Assembly (NCBI GenBank): GCA_019856515.1
Contig: CP082230.1
Span: 4,774,001-4,838,000 of the forward strand
Source of the DNA: Prolixibacteraceae bacterium
Lineage (GTDB): Bacteria > Bacteroidota > Bacteroidia > Bacteroidales > Prolixibacteraceae
Length of the DNA stretch: 64,000 nucleotides
Direction: 5' to 3'
A model generated the notes under the pieces. The model saw only the letters and a list, made by a program, of their open reading frames with translations, did no database searches and had not been told where the DNA came from. Within the stretch, counting starts at the first letter, position 1, and the number at the start of each line of letters is the position of its first letter. This document shows positions 17,087 through 26,530 of this stretch, one piece after another. The position numbers were made by a program, and so were the translations under genes.

Positions 17087-19399
17087 ATGGTGCTAGATTT
17101 AAAACGCATATATAAATATTTACTACTGTTAGGATTTGCCTTCATAGTAGCATGTAATCCAACTAAATATGTTCCTGCGGATCAATATCTTCTAAATAAG
17201 GTGGATATAAAGTTGGACACTAAAGGGGTAGGAAAGAAAGAACTTCGTCCATATTTACGACAGGAACCCAATGTTCGTATTCTAGGTTTCTTGCGTTTTC
17301 ATTTAGGACTGTACAATTTATCACCAAAGAAGAAAAAAGAGAGTTTCTGGACACGAATTGGAGAGGCTCCAGTTGTGTATAGTAGAGCTAAAACAGAGCG
17401 TAGTAGAGAAGAGATGCTAAAACATCTCCGCAATTTAGGTTATTATCATGCTTCTATTCGTGATTCTGTTACAAAGAAGAAGAATATGGTGGATGTCACC
17501 TATTTTGTGAAATTGGGGGCTCCATATTTAATTTCAAGTTTTGATGTTGAGGTTAAAGATACTACTGTTGTTGAGGTGTTGGATAAAATAGATCCAAATA
17601 AATTGGTAAAAAAAGGGGATAAATTTGATGTAAATAAGTTAGATGTCTTCCGCAAAGATATCAAGAAAGAGGCTCAAAAACAGGGGTTCTATAAGTTCGA
17701 TGAAGATGAAATCTATTATACGGCAGATACATTAGGTCGAAAAACGAGTGTTGGTTTGACCATGGTTGTTCAACCCAAACGAGTATTGGTGAACGATACG
17801 ATTGTGTTGGAGCCAAATAGAAAATATAAGATTAGACAATATAAGATTTTTGCTCAGTTCGACCCTAAACGACTTATATTATCGTCAGAGCCTTTGGTCT
17901 TTGATACAGTAAAGATTGATAATTATGTGTTTTTGTACGATCGTACTTTGCGAGTAAATCCAAAACTCATTATTAGAGCCAACCACATTGATGATTCAGA
18001 GTTCTATTCATCATTCAATGTCGATCGTACTTATAGTCAATTAACCCAGTTAAAGCTCTATCGTGCGATGAATATTCAGTTTATCGATACAAAAAAAGAG
18101 TCAGAAGATGGTTATCCTCTTTTAGATTGTGTGATGCAGCTAACACCTAATACAGAACAGTCATACTCATTTGAACTGGAGGGAACCAATACCTCTGGGA
18201 ATTTAGGTGTGGGTTCAAACCTGGCTTATCAGCATAAGAACTTATTTACTGGTGGAGAGCGGATTGACGTGAAGTTTAGTGGTGCTATTGAGAGACAGCG
18301 TTATGGTACCCAAGATACGATTAAGTTGTTTAATACATTGGAAGGGGGAGTTGATGGTAAATTTACCATACCGAAATTCTGGTTTCCTTTTAATTCAGAT
18401 AACTGGTTTAACTACTCTACGCCACAAACCCAATTTGTGATGTCCTACAACTACCAACAACGACCTGATTATACTAGAACTATTGTTCGTTCTGGTTTTG
18501 GTTATAGGTGGAAATCGAGTCAGTTCTCTTCGCACGAAGTTAACCCTTTGGATCTATATTTAGTTCGTATGTTTGCTTTGGACCCTGATTTTGTTGAGTC
18601 TATCGAAAATCTAACAATCCGAAGCTCCTATACCGATCACTCTATCTTTGCATTCTCGTATAGTTACACATACAATACGCAAAATATGAGAAAACGTTCC
18701 GACTATTGGTACTTGTTTACTAAGGTGGAGACGTCGGGGAATCTTTTGCAATTAATTAATACTTCCCTTAATAAAGAGAAGACTGATTTTGAGAGTAATC
18801 CTGTTCCACAATATACTTTTTTTGATACCCCATATGCGCAATATTTTAAGTTTAATGTGGATTTGAGAAGAGGTCAAGTGATTGATAAATACAATACTTT
18901 GGTCTTTAGAAGTTATTTGGGAATTGCTGTTCCATATGGCAACTCGGTACAGGTTCCTTTTGAGCGTAAATATTATGCTGGAGGTGCAAATGATATAAGA
19001 GGATGGGGTGCACGAACATTAGGGCCTGGCTCATATAAAGCGAACCCAACAGACTATCCAAATCAGGTCGGAGACATTAAAATAGAGGCTAATGTTGAAT
19101 ATCGTTTCAATATGATTGGAGTATTAGAAGGGGCTTTGTTCTTTGATGCGGGTAATATTTGGTCTATAGATGACAACCGTGTAGGGGCAGAGTTTGACTT
19201 TAAACGTTTTTATAAGGAGTTTGCAGTGAGTACAGGAGTCGGAGCAAGACTTAATTTTGACTATGCCATTATTCGTGGTGATTTAGGTATTAAATTACGT
19301 GATCCGTCAGAGCCAGAAGGGCAAAGATGGATTCCTACCAATAGAAAATTTAAAAGTACAGATTTTGTCTTCTCGATAGCTATCGGATATCCATTCTAG
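17087..19399 (+). CDS. tamL: TamL, BamA/TamA-family outer-membrane lipoprotein
   Basis: The protein starts MVLDLKRIYKYLLLLGFAFIVAC, with Cys in a lipobox (IVAC). The start at 17087 gives a standard lipoprotein signal; ATG 17066 or GTG 17060 would lengthen the n-region. POTRA-like repeats follow, for example EEMLKHLRNLGYYHASIRDSV and KEAQKQGFYKFDEDEIYY. From about residue 360 comes an Omp85 barrel with SYSFELEGTNTSGNLGVGSNLAYQHKNLFTGGE, the L6 motif YYAGGANDIRGWGARTLGPGSY (RGW in the usual RGY/F place) and a last strand FVFSIAIGYPF. About 770 residues fits TamL, the lipidated Bacteroidota TamA relative that works with TamB in envelope assembly. tamB, often its neighbour, is not next to it here. 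Confidence 0.88.
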   Translation: MVLDLKRIYKYLLLLGFAFIVACNPTKYVPADQYLLNKVDIKLDTKGVGKKELRPYLRQEPNVRILGFLRFHLGLYNLSPKKKKESFWTRIGEAPVVYSRAKTERSREEMLKHLRNLGYYHASIRDSVTKKKNMVDVTYFVKLGAPYLISSFDVEVKDTTVVEVLDKIDPNKLVKKGDKFDVNKLDVFRKDIKKEAQKQGFYKFDEDEIYYTADTLGRKTSVGLTMVVQPKRVLVNDTIVLEPNRKYKIRQYKIFAQFDPKRLILSSEPLVFDTVKIDNYVFLYDRTLRVNPKLIIRANHIDDSEFYSSFNVDRTYSQLTQLKLYRAMNIQFIDTKKESEDGYPLLDCVMQLTPNTEQSYSFELEGTNTSGNLGVGSNLAYQHKNLFTGGERIDVKFSGAIERQRYGTQDTIKLFNTLEGGVDGKFTIPKFWFPFNSDNWFNYSTPQTQFVMSYNYQQRPDYTRTIVRSGFGYRWKSSQFSSHEVNPLDLYLVRMFALDPDFVESIENLTIRSSYTDHSIFAFSYSYTYNTQNMRKRSDYWYLFTKVETSGNLLQLINTSLNKEKTDFESNPVPQYTFFDTPYAQYFKFNVDLRRGQVIDKYNTLVFRSYLGIAVPYGNSVQVPFERKYYAGGANDIRGWGARTLGPGSYKANPTDYPNQVGDIKIEANVEYRFNMIGVLEGALFFDAGNIWSIDDNRVGAEFDFKRFYKEFAVSTGVGARLNFDYAIIRGDLGIKLRDPSEPEGQRWIPTNRKFKSTDFVFSIAIGYPF

Positions 19400-19446
19400 T
19401 CAAGTGATTTTTCTGCTCTATAACATGTGAATTCGTTTTTTATTTG

Positions 19447-19454
19447 TACATTTG
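19447..19454 (+). promoter_or_regulatory. -7 promoter box of fbaA
   Basis: TACATTTG followed by C matches the TAnnTTTGC form seen before several housekeeping genes here. It predicts a 5' UTR of about 100 nt. Confidence 0.5.
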
Positions 19455-19560
19455 CCTGTCGACTGATTTAAATCATTATAAGGTATTGATGGTTTGGATT
19501 ATATGGAGATAATAATATTAAAGAAATTCAGATTTTTTTATACAATAATTTTACGAAGCT

Positions 19561-20640
19561 ATGAGTGCTAATTTATTTCAAGAGATTAAGCCAGGTGTAG
19601 TTACTGGTGACGATCTAACTAAACTTTTTGATATTTGTAAAGCAAACAACTTTGCACTTCCTGCAGTAAACGTAGTAGGAACTGACTCTGTTAACGCTGT
19701 TATCGAGTCTGCAAAAGTTGCAAATTCTCCAGTGATTGTACAGCTTTCTAATGGTGGAGCTGCTTTCTTTGCAGGAAAAGGGTTAAAGTTAGAAGGTCAA
19801 CAGGCTCAAATCCTAGGTGGAATTGCTGCTGCACATCACGTACATACTGTTGCTGAAGCATATGGTGTTCGCGTTGTTCTTCATACTGACCATGCTGCAA
19901 AAAAACTTCTTCCTTGGATTGACGGACTTTTAGATGCTAGTGAAAAGCATTTTGCTGCAACTGGTGCACCTCTATATAGTTCACACATGTTAGATCTTTC
20001 AGAGGAGCCTCTTGAAGAGAACGTTGCGATCTGTAAAGAATATCTTACTCGTATGTCTAAAATGGGTATGACTTTAGAGATTGAGTTAGGAATTACAGGT
20101 GGTGAAGAAGATGGTGTTGATAATTCAGATATTGACAACTCATTACTTTATACACAGCCAGAAGAGGTATGTTATGCATACGAGCAGTTGATGGAAGTTT
20201 CTCCAAACTTCACTATTGCAGCTTCTTTCGGTAACGTACACGGTGTATACAAGCCAGGTAACGTTGTGTTGAAGCCTTCTATCTTAGGTGATTCTCAAAA
20301 ATATATCCAAGAAAAACTTGGTACTTCAGAGAAGCCAGTAAACTTCGTATTCCACGGTGGATCAGGATCAACTCTTGAGGAGATTCGTGAAGCAATTGGA
20401 TACGGTGTGATCAAGATGAACATTGATACTGATACTCAGTGGGCTACTTGGGATGGAATTCGTGTGTTTGAAGCAGCAAACCATGACTATCTTCAAGGAC
20501 AGATCGGAAACCCAGAAGGTGACGATAAGCCAAACAAGAAATATTATGATCCACGTGTATGGTTACGTAAAGGACAAGAGTCTTTGATTGCTCGTCTTCA
20601 AGTAGCATACTCTGACCTAAACGGTTTGGATAAAAACTAA
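19561..20640 (+). CDS. fbaA: Class II fructose-1,6-bisphosphate aldolase
   Basis: The enzyme splits fructose-1,6-bisphosphate into DHAP and glyceraldehyde-3-phosphate in glycolysis and runs in reverse in gluconeogenesis. At 359 residues it is the long class IIA (E. coli FbaA) form. Zn and catalytic residues are visible: LHTDHAA (Asp/His pair, about 107-113), ELGITGGEEDGVDNS, FGNVHGVYKPG (His about 226) and FHGGSGST (His about 265), with NIDTDTQ near 289 for phosphate binding. Codon use looks optimised, as in tuf and gap, consistent with high expression. It is monocistronic, between a -7 box and a terminator. Confidence 0.97.
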   Translation: MSANLFQEIKPGVVTGDDLTKLFDICKANNFALPAVNVVGTDSVNAVIESAKVANSPVIVQLSNGGAAFFAGKGLKLEGQQAQILGGIAAAHHVHTVAEAYGVRVVLHTDHAAKKLLPWIDGLLDASEKHFAATGAPLYSSHMLDLSEEPLEENVAICKEYLTRMSKMGMTLEIELGITGGEEDGVDNSDIDNSLLYTQPEEVCYAYEQLMEVSPNFTIAASFGNVHGVYKPGNVVLKPSILGDSQKYIQEKLGTSEKPVNFVFHGGSGSTLEEIREAIGYGVIKMNIDTDTQWATWDGIRVFEAANHDYLQGQIGNPEGDDKPNKKYYDPRVWLRKGQESLIARLQVAYSDLNGLDKN

Positions 20641-20672
20641 TAACTAACAAACGTTAGGTTATTAAATTATAT

Positions 20673-20706
20673 AAGGGCAGCTCTTTAGAGTTTGCCCTTT
20701 TTTCAT
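20673..20706 (+). terminator. Terminator of fbaA
   Basis: A stem AAGGGCA / TGCCCTT with an inner CTCT/AGAG pairing is followed by TTTTTT. Confidence 0.85.
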
Positions 20707-20895
20707 GTCTTTAACTTAAATTTTCTGCAAAAGCACTTCATTGGGATTTCGAATATTTCACTTCTATATCAAGGATTAGTTCTAAATAATCAAAATAATA
20801 TTGTGAAATCACATAAATAAAAAGCAATAGGATGTGCTGAGCTTACGGTTTTTTACCTATTTGCTGTTTTATTGATGAAATTAATTGTAAAAATA

Positions 20896-20926
20896 TTTGT
20901 ACATAGATGTAAAAAGTGCATTTTTG
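20896..20926 (+). promoter_or_regulatory. Promoter of the first NSS symporter gene
   Basis: TTTG (20896-20899), 19 nt, CATTTTTG (20919-20926). The -7 part is inside the palindrome TGCA-TTTT-TGCA, which recurs as TGCA-CTTT-TGCA before the second symporter gene. The rest of the 20707-21023 gap shows nothing else recognisable. Confidence 0.6.
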
Positions 20927-21023
20927 CACCCTGAGTTTTAAGTTGGAATTTTGTCACATCAAAAACTATGATTTTGTAATCAATATGATGTGAAAATGTA
21001 TAATTGTATTATCTATAGAGTAA

Positions 21024-22376
21024 ATGCAACAAGGTAGAGATGGTTTTTCAAGTCGTTTCGGTGTAATCGCTGCTGCGGCTGGATCGGCAATAGGTTTAGG
21101 GAATATTTGGAGATTTCCTTATGTTTTAGGAGAAAATGGAGGGGGCGCCTTTTTCTTAGTTTATATGGCTTTTATTTTGGTTCTTGGTGTGCCGCTAATG
21201 CTGACAGAGATGTCTATTGGTCGAGCAGGACAACGAAATCCTTATGGAACATTTCGTTTTTTAGCACCTAAGACCAAATGGTATTTAGTCGGAGTAATGG
21301 GTGTTGCAGCAGCATTCCTTATTTTATCTTTTTATAGTGCTGTAGCTGGATGGACACTGCAATATCTGTTTGATGCAGTAACGGATGGTTTCTCTGGTAA
21401 AAGCTCTGTCGAGTTGAATGGCATGTTTGAGTCGTTTAGATCAAGTACCTATGCGCCTTCGATATGGACATTAGTCTTTCTTGTAATGACCGGTTGTGTT
21501 GTTGTTGCAGGAGTGGAAAAAGGAATTGAAAAGTATGCCAAGGTTTTAATGCCTTTACTTTTTGTGATAATCATTATTCTTGATATTCGTGCTGTGACGT
21601 TGGATGGTGCGGAAGAAGGGTTGAAGTTTCTTTTCCATCCAGATTTCTCGAAGTTAGATTCAAAAGCTGTTTTAGAAGCGTTAGGCCAAGCATTCTTCTC
21701 ATTAAGTTTAGGAATGGGAACAATGATTACCTACGGATCATATATTGGTAAGAAAGAGAATTTATTCTCGTCAGCGACTTCTGTTTCTCTAGCAGATACT
21801 GCCATTGCAGTATTAGCTGGTGTAGCTATTTTTCCAGCAGTATTTGCTTTCGGAATTAAGCCTGATTCAGGTCCAGGTCTAGTATTTATTACATTGCCTA
21901 ATGTATTTCAACAGATGCCTGGAGGATACTTCTTCTCGGTGCTGTTCTTCTTCTTACTAGTTATTGCAGCATTAACATCTTCCATTTCACTCTTAGAAGT
22001 GGTGGTCTCATATTTTACAGAAGAGTTGAAGATATCAAGAGCAAAGGCTACTGTTATATCTTTCATAAGTATTGGTGTATTTGGTGTGATGTGCTCATTA
22101 TCGTCAGGGCCTTTAAAAGAGGCGACGATATTTGACAAAACAATCTTTGATATGTTTGATTATATATCTTCCAATATCTTACTACCTGTAGCAGGTTTCT
22201 TAATTGTTATTTTTACTGGATGGAAGTGGGCACGTAAATCAGTATCCAATGAAATCTTGGGTAAAGACAAACCTGAAACATCATTGTTTAAGGTATTCAT
22301 GTTTATTATTAAGTTTATTGCACCTTTTGCAATTGCTTTAGTTTTTATGAATGCTGTAGGTATATTAGACCTTTAG
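21024..22376 (+). CDS. Neurotransmitter:sodium symporter (NSS/SNF) family transporter, copy 1
   Basis: The 450-residue inner-membrane protein has the LeuT-type NSS layout. TM1 contains AAAAGSAIGLGNIWRFPYV with the unwound GLGNIWRFP stretch that binds Na+ and substrate, then GENGGGAFFLVY and the conserved MSIGRAGQRN loop. TM6 carries FSLSLGMGTMITYGSY. About 11 TM helices fit the prokaryotic short NSS form. An amino acid or related amine is the usual substrate; which one cannot be told. It is a close paralog of the next gene (most residues identical), so the two arose by tandem duplication. Each copy has its own promoter and terminator. Confidence 0.93.
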   Translation: MQQGRDGFSSRFGVIAAAAGSAIGLGNIWRFPYVLGENGGGAFFLVYMAFILVLGVPLMLTEMSIGRAGQRNPYGTFRFLAPKTKWYLVGVMGVAAAFLILSFYSAVAGWTLQYLFDAVTDGFSGKSSVELNGMFESFRSSTYAPSIWTLVFLVMTGCVVVAGVEKGIEKYAKVLMPLLFVIIIILDIRAVTLDGAEEGLKFLFHPDFSKLDSKAVLEALGQAFFSLSLGMGTMITYGSYIGKKENLFSSATSVSLADTAIAVLAGVAIFPAVFAFGIKPDSGPGLVFITLPNVFQQMPGGYFFSVLFFFLLVIAALTSSISLLEVVVSYFTEELKISRAKATVISFISIGVFGVMCSLSSGPLKEATIFDKTIFDMFDYISSNILLPVAGFLIVIFTGWKWARKSVSNEILGKDKPETSLFKVFMFIIKFIAPFAIALVFMNAVGILDL

Positions 22377-22398
22377 TACTTTAATATATGGTGTAAAG

Positions 22399-22445
22399 AG
22401 AGGCTGTTTGAATTGTTATAGCAGCCTCTTTTTTGTAAAGAAATT
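22399..22445 (+). terminator. Terminator after NSS copy 1
   Basis: AGAGGCTG (22399-22406) pairs with CAGCCTCT (22432-22439), followed by TTTTT. Confidence 0.8.
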
Positions 22446-22509
22446 TGACTGTTATCTATTCATTTTTGAAATGAACTACCTCGTTTTTATCTATTGTAAG
22501 ATAAAAATC

Positions 22510-22540
22510 TTGTGTGGTGGATCAAAAAAATGCACTTTTG
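22510..22540 (+). promoter_or_regulatory. Promoter of the second NSS symporter gene
   Basis: TTGT (22510-22513), 19 nt, CACTTTTG (22533-22540). Position and palindromic setting mirror the promoter of copy 1, which supports both calls. Confidence 0.5.
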
Positions 22541-22620
22541 CATACCTGATAAAAGTCATATAAGAAATTGCGATACCTCACTGAAGGTATGTCGAGTCGA
22601 ATTCAATATAATATCATAAT

Positions 22621-23976
22621 ATGCAACAAGAGAATAGAGATGGTTTCTCTAGTAGGTTTGGAGTAGTTGCAGCTGCAGCTGGTTCAGCTATCGGATTGGG
22701 GAATATTTGGAGATTCCCATATGTGTTAGGAGAAAATGGAGGGGGTGCTTTTTTCTTATTATACATGGTGTTTATATTGTTCTTGGGTGTTCCTTTGATG
22801 TTGACAGAGATGTCTATAGGTCGTGCAGGACAACGTAATACTTACGGTTCATTTCGTAAATTAGCACCCAAATCTAAATGGTATCTAATTGGAATCATGG
22901 GGGTCGTCGGAGCTTATATGATTCTTTCATTTTATAGTGCCGTAGCAGGTTGGACCTTACAGTATTTATACGACGCTATCGCAAATAACTTTTATGGCAA
23001 AGACCCACAAGCTTTAGATCAAATGTTCGGAGCCTTCACTTCTGGTAGTTTTATGCCGGTAGTATGGACTTTGGTATTCTTGTTTTTAACAGGGTTGGTG
23101 GTAGTTGCTGGAGTTGAAAAAGGTATCGAGAAATATACAAAAATCTTGATGCCCTTACTTTTTTTGATCATCATAGTACTAGATATACGTGCGATCACTC
23201 TAGATGGTGCCTCTGAAGGATTGAAATTTTTATTCTATCCTGATTTTTCGAAATTGACATCTAAAGTTGTATTAGAAGCATTAGGTCAAGCATTCTTCTC
23301 CTTAAGTTTAGGTATGGGAACTATTATTACTTATGGTTCATATATTGATAAAAAAGAGAAATTGTTTTCGTCAGCAGCATCTGTTTCATTGGCTGATACG
23401 GCGATAGCAGTACTTGCTGGTGTCGCAATCTTCCCTGCTGTTTTTGCTTTCGGCATTGAACCTGATTCAGGTCCAGGGTTGGTTTTTATCACACTTCCGA
23501 ATGTATTTCAACAAATGACCGGGGGATACTTCTTCTCTATTTTGTTCTTCTTTCTTTTAGTCATTGCAGCTTTAACATCGTCTATCTCTTTGTTAGAAGT
23601 TATCGTTGCTTATTTTGCAGAAGAGTTGAATATGTCAAGAGTTAAGGCTACCATAATTGGTTTTACCTCTGTTGGAATTTTAGGAGTGATGTGTGCGCTC
23701 TCTTTTGGTCCATTGAAATCTGTAACTATAGGTAAGTTTACTCTATTTAATTTATTTGACTATTTATCGTCAAATATTCTATTGCCTGTAGGAGGGATGT
23801 TAATCGTTTTCTTCGCAGGATGGATATGGTCAAGAAAATCTGTTGCACAGGAAGTTCTTGGAGAAGGTAAGCCTGAAACATCTTTGTTTAAATTGTTCAT
23901 GTTTATCATTAAATTCATTGCACCTTTTGCTATTGCATTGGTGTTTTTAAATGCAATTGGTCTTCTTAAGTTTTAG
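22621..23976 (+). CDS. Neurotransmitter:sodium symporter (NSS/SNF) family transporter, copy 2
   Basis: At 451 residues it is collinear with copy 1. The motifs GSAIGLGNIWRFPYVLGENGGG, MSIGRAGQRN and FFSLSLGMGTIITYGSY are kept, and the C-terminal FMFIIKFIAPFAIALVF helix is nearly identical. Differences cluster in the loop after TM3 (residues about 118-145) and in the TM9-TM10 area, so substrate or regulation may differ. It is separated from copy 1 by a terminator and a fresh promoter, so the pair is not an obligate operon. Confidence 0.93.
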   Translation: MQQENRDGFSSRFGVVAAAAGSAIGLGNIWRFPYVLGENGGGAFFLLYMVFILFLGVPLMLTEMSIGRAGQRNTYGSFRKLAPKSKWYLIGIMGVVGAYMILSFYSAVAGWTLQYLYDAIANNFYGKDPQALDQMFGAFTSGSFMPVVWTLVFLFLTGLVVVAGVEKGIEKYTKILMPLLFLIIIVLDIRAITLDGASEGLKFLFYPDFSKLTSKVVLEALGQAFFSLSLGMGTIITYGSYIDKKEKLFSSAASVSLADTAIAVLAGVAIFPAVFAFGIEPDSGPGLVFITLPNVFQQMTGGYFFSILFFFLLVIAALTSSISLLEVIVAYFAEELNMSRVKATIIGFTSVGILGVMCALSFGPLKSVTIGKFTLFNLFDYLSSNILLPVGGMLIVFFAGWIWSRKSVAQEVLGEGKPETSLFKLFMFIIKFIAPFAIALVFLNAIGLLKF

Positions 23977-24000
23977 ATCTTTTATGTTATCAAAATATAT

Positions 24001-24031
24001 AGGCTGTCTTCTTTAAGACAGCCTTTTTTTA
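24001..24031 (+). terminator. Terminator after NSS copy 2
   Basis: AGGCTGTCTT / AAGACAGCCT, 10-bp perfect stem, 4-nt loop, then TTTTTTT. Confidence 0.88.
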
Positions 24032-24160
24032 TACTCTATTCTTAGGTATTTCCCTTCCTATAGTATTGTTTGATTTTATGAACCACTTTTTCTCTTACTC
24101 TTTTTATCTGAACAAGTTAAAACTGCTATATGTTATTACTCTATATTTTATCATATAGAG

Positions 24161-24934
24161 ATGAGTGCACAAAAGAGAAGTCTTATATCCTATTTTAGTA
24201 TCATCCTCTTGGGGGGTGTTATTGTTTGTTGCCGATATGTTTATGTTGGTCATAAAGAGATAGCATTAGTTAAAAAGTTAGATATCCCCAATACCATTAT
24301 TGATTCATTAAGGTGGTCATCTGTATCTTGCTTTCAGTTTGATCCTAACAATATTACTGAAGATTCTCTTGAGCTATTGGGCTTTGATAGCTCGCTGATA
24401 AGTAGAATTGAGAAGTATCGAAGAGCGAAAGGGCGATTTCGTGATGTGAATCAATTCATCTCCTTCTGCAATAAAGGTTCTATTTGGGCAGAACATTTTC
24501 GGGGTTTAGTTGTACTTACAGAGGATAATCCTATTAAAAGGGTTGATTTTAATAGGATAGTATATGCTGATTATAGCAAATTACTTACAAAATCGAATGC
24601 AGACGAGATGATTCGGATTTATCGATATCGAAGTAGATATGGTGGTTTTGTTTCATGGGAGCAGTTGAAAGATTTATGTTGTGTTAGTGATAAAACACTC
24701 TCTTACTGTCGCAAACTGTTCTTCTTAGATTCAAATGATATCATTCCTATTGATGTTAATGTCGCTTCATACGAGTCTCTTCGTAAATTACCTTATCTAA
24801 ATAGTACTGATGTTGTTTCTGTAATGAATTATCGAGAGAAGAATATGGGCTTTGGTTCTTATGCTGAGTTTATCTCAACTTTAACTATTTCTGAGGTGCA
24901 TAAGTCGTATCTTGTTCATTATGTGAGTTTCTAA
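24161..24934 (+). CDS. Membrane-anchored helix-hairpin-helix (ComEA-like) protein
   Basis: The 257-residue protein has one N-terminal membrane segment (YFSIILLGGVIVCCRY, residues about 10-26). Three HhH-type units follow: FDPNNITEDSLELLGFDSSLISRIEKYRRAKGRF, VDFNRIVYADYSKL...ADEMIRIYRYRSRYGGF and IDVNVASYESLRKLPYLNSTDVVSVMNYREKNMGF. The N-(x)-A-(x5)-L-(x2)-L and Y-R-(x2)-x-G-x-F pattern is that of ComEA-type DNA-binding HhH domains. A role in DNA uptake or DNA binding outside the cytoplasm is the family-based guess; no com genes are adjacent. It precedes an AraC regulator by 62 nt. Confidence 0.8.
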   Translation: MSAQKRSLISYFSIILLGGVIVCCRYVYVGHKEIALVKKLDIPNTIIDSLRWSSVSCFQFDPNNITEDSLELLGFDSSLISRIEKYRRAKGRFRDVNQFISFCNKGSIWAEHFRGLVVLTEDNPIKRVDFNRIVYADYSKLLTKSNADEMIRIYRYRSRYGGFVSWEQLKDLCCVSDKTLSYCRKLFFLDSNDIIPIDVNVASYESLRKLPYLNSTDVVSVMNYREKNMGFGSYAEFISTLTISEVHKSYLVHYVSF

Positions 24935-24996
24935 CAGTGTACTTGCCTTTGTTTTCTGAAATCTTTGTGGGTGTAAATAGAATAAATTATTAATTT

Positions 24997-25833
24997 ATGG
25001 AATACAACTATCAAGATGCAATGCGTGCGCATTTTTCTATTCTGAGTGCAAAAGAGTGGCAAAAAGAAGTTATAGAAAAGCCACTATCGATGTATACTAT
25101 TGTGGTGAATTTTGGTCAGCCGATGGAAATTCAGATCGATTTTGAATCTTACGTGATCGAAACCAATAAGATCTGTTGCCTTACTCCGGGTGGTTACTTA
25201 AAGTCTGTTGACTGTAAAGATGAGAATCATTTTATCATTGATTTTAATCAAATGTTCTATTGTTTGGAGTTGCATGATGCTGATCTGTCGTGTAATGGGT
25301 TGCTTTTTGGAGCCCTTCCATCTCTACCTATTTTAGATATATGTAGTTCACAGATACAACCATTTCGAATATTAATTGAGTCATTTCTAGCAGAATTTCA
25401 ATCTCCCGATGCCAATCAAGGTGATATGTTGCGTCTATTATTGAAACGTATGATTATTGTATGTGTACGAATGGCTCGAGAACAGTTGTTCTACTCATCT
25501 GTGCCACCGCTTGAGGAGACTGACTTGTTGAGAAGTTATCAAGCATTAGTAGAGAAATACTATAAGAGCAAACATAAAGTCTTTGACTATGCAGAACTTC
25601 TTTTTAAATCTCCTAAAACCCTAGCGAATACTTTCAATAAACTGAATGGCCACACTCCGCTTCAGATTATTCAAGAGAGAATTGTGTTAGAGGCCAAAAG
25701 AATGATATACTACACGGATAAGACAATTAAAGAGATCTCTTTTGAATTAGGCTTTGATGAACCTTCTCATTTTAGTCGTCTTTTTAAGAAAGTCACGGGC
25801 GATAGTCCATTGAAATACCGATCTCTATTTTAA
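24997..25833 (+). CDS. AraC family transcriptional regulator
   Basis: The 278-residue protein has an N-terminal cupin-like sensing part (QPMEIQIDFESYVIETNKICCLTPG, about 45-70). A C-terminal AraC DNA-binding domain follows (about 180-278): first HTH FDYAELLFKSPKTLANTFNKLNGHTPLQIIQERIVLEAKRM, second HTH TIKEISFELGFDEPSHFSRLFKKVTGDSPLKYR with the family signature. It is followed by the AhpD-like gene with a separate -7 box, and the adjacent redox genes are possible targets by proximity only. The effector is unknown. Confidence 0.93.
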   Translation: MEYNYQDAMRAHFSILSAKEWQKEVIEKPLSMYTIVVNFGQPMEIQIDFESYVIETNKICCLTPGGYLKSVDCKDENHFIIDFNQMFYCLELHDADLSCNGLLFGALPSLPILDICSSQIQPFRILIESFLAEFQSPDANQGDMLRLLLKRMIIVCVRMAREQLFYSSVPPLEETDLLRSYQALVEKYYKSKHKVFDYAELLFKSPKTLANTFNKLNGHTPLQIIQERIVLEAKRMIYYTDKTIKEISFELGFDEPSHFSRLFKKVTGDSPLKYRSLF

Positions 25834-25913
25834 TTCTATCATATTTTTGACAAAGAGGAACAATTGATATGTGTGTGGGAAATATCGTTAATGAGATATC
25901 CTTCACGACTCCC

Positions 25914-25921
25914 CATCTTTG
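25914..25921 (+). promoter_or_regulatory. -7 promoter box of the AhpD-like gene
   Basis: CATCTTTG (followed by TA) resembles TAnnTTTG and gives a 5' UTR of about 27 nt. No good -33 match. Confidence 0.4.
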
Positions 25922-25953
25922 TATTGTTAGTTAAATGATAAAAAAACAATACT

Positions 25954-26490
25954 ATGGGAAGAGTAATCGTACCAACGAAAGATCAAGTTGATGATCGTGC
26001 TAAAGAGATCTTTAATTCTCTCGAAAATCAGATAGGAATGTTACCTAACTTGTATGCTACAATCGGATATTCTCCTGATGTACTTGAGGGCTATTTAAAA
26101 TATTCCAGTGTTGTCGGAGCTTCTAGTTTTAATAAGAAGGAGATTGAATCCGTTAAATTAGCTGTTGCACAAGTGAATGGGTGTGAGTACTGCATTTCTG
26201 CGCATACTGCAATCTCTAAGATGAATGGTTTTACCGACGATGAGCTACTCGCAATAAGAAAAGGAGAGGTGATTGATCCTCATTTAGGAGTTATTGTGGA
26301 TGCTGCACAGGATATTGCAAATAATAGAGGAAGACTTAGTCAGGATGTTTTTAATCGCTTCTTTGCCGCTGGATTTGATAATAGAGCATTGATTGACCTC
26401 GTGGCTTTGGTTAATGTAAGCAGCTTTACAAACTTCATCCACAACACGACGCAGGTTGATATTGATTTTCCTCTTGCACCAGAATTATAG
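25954..26490 (+). CDS. Carboxymuconolactone decarboxylase (AhpD-like) family protein
   Basis: The 178-residue protein has the AhpD-fold redox motif E-x-x-x...NGCEYCISAHT (Cys-x-x-Cys at about residues 74-77, with the following His). The opening segment PTKDQVDDRAKEIFNSLENQIGMLPNLYATIGYSP fits peroxidase-related CMD proteins. These proteins act as thiol-disulfide peroxidases or reductants in the cytoplasm. The neighbours (AraC regulator before, RskA-like lipoprotein 40 nt after) suggest a small stress-related transcript, though the functional link is inferred. Confidence 0.9.
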   Translation: MGRVIVPTKDQVDDRAKEIFNSLENQIGMLPNLYATIGYSPDVLEGYLKYSSVVGASSFNKKEIESVKLAVAQVNGCEYCISAHTAISKMNGFTDDELLAIRKGEVIDPHLGVIVDAAQDIANNRGRLSQDVFNRFFAAGFDNRALIDLVALVNVSSFTNFIHNTTQVDIDFPLAPEL

Positions 26491-26530
26491 ATACTTAAAA
26501 AGAAACATAAAATAAATAGGAGATTATTGT

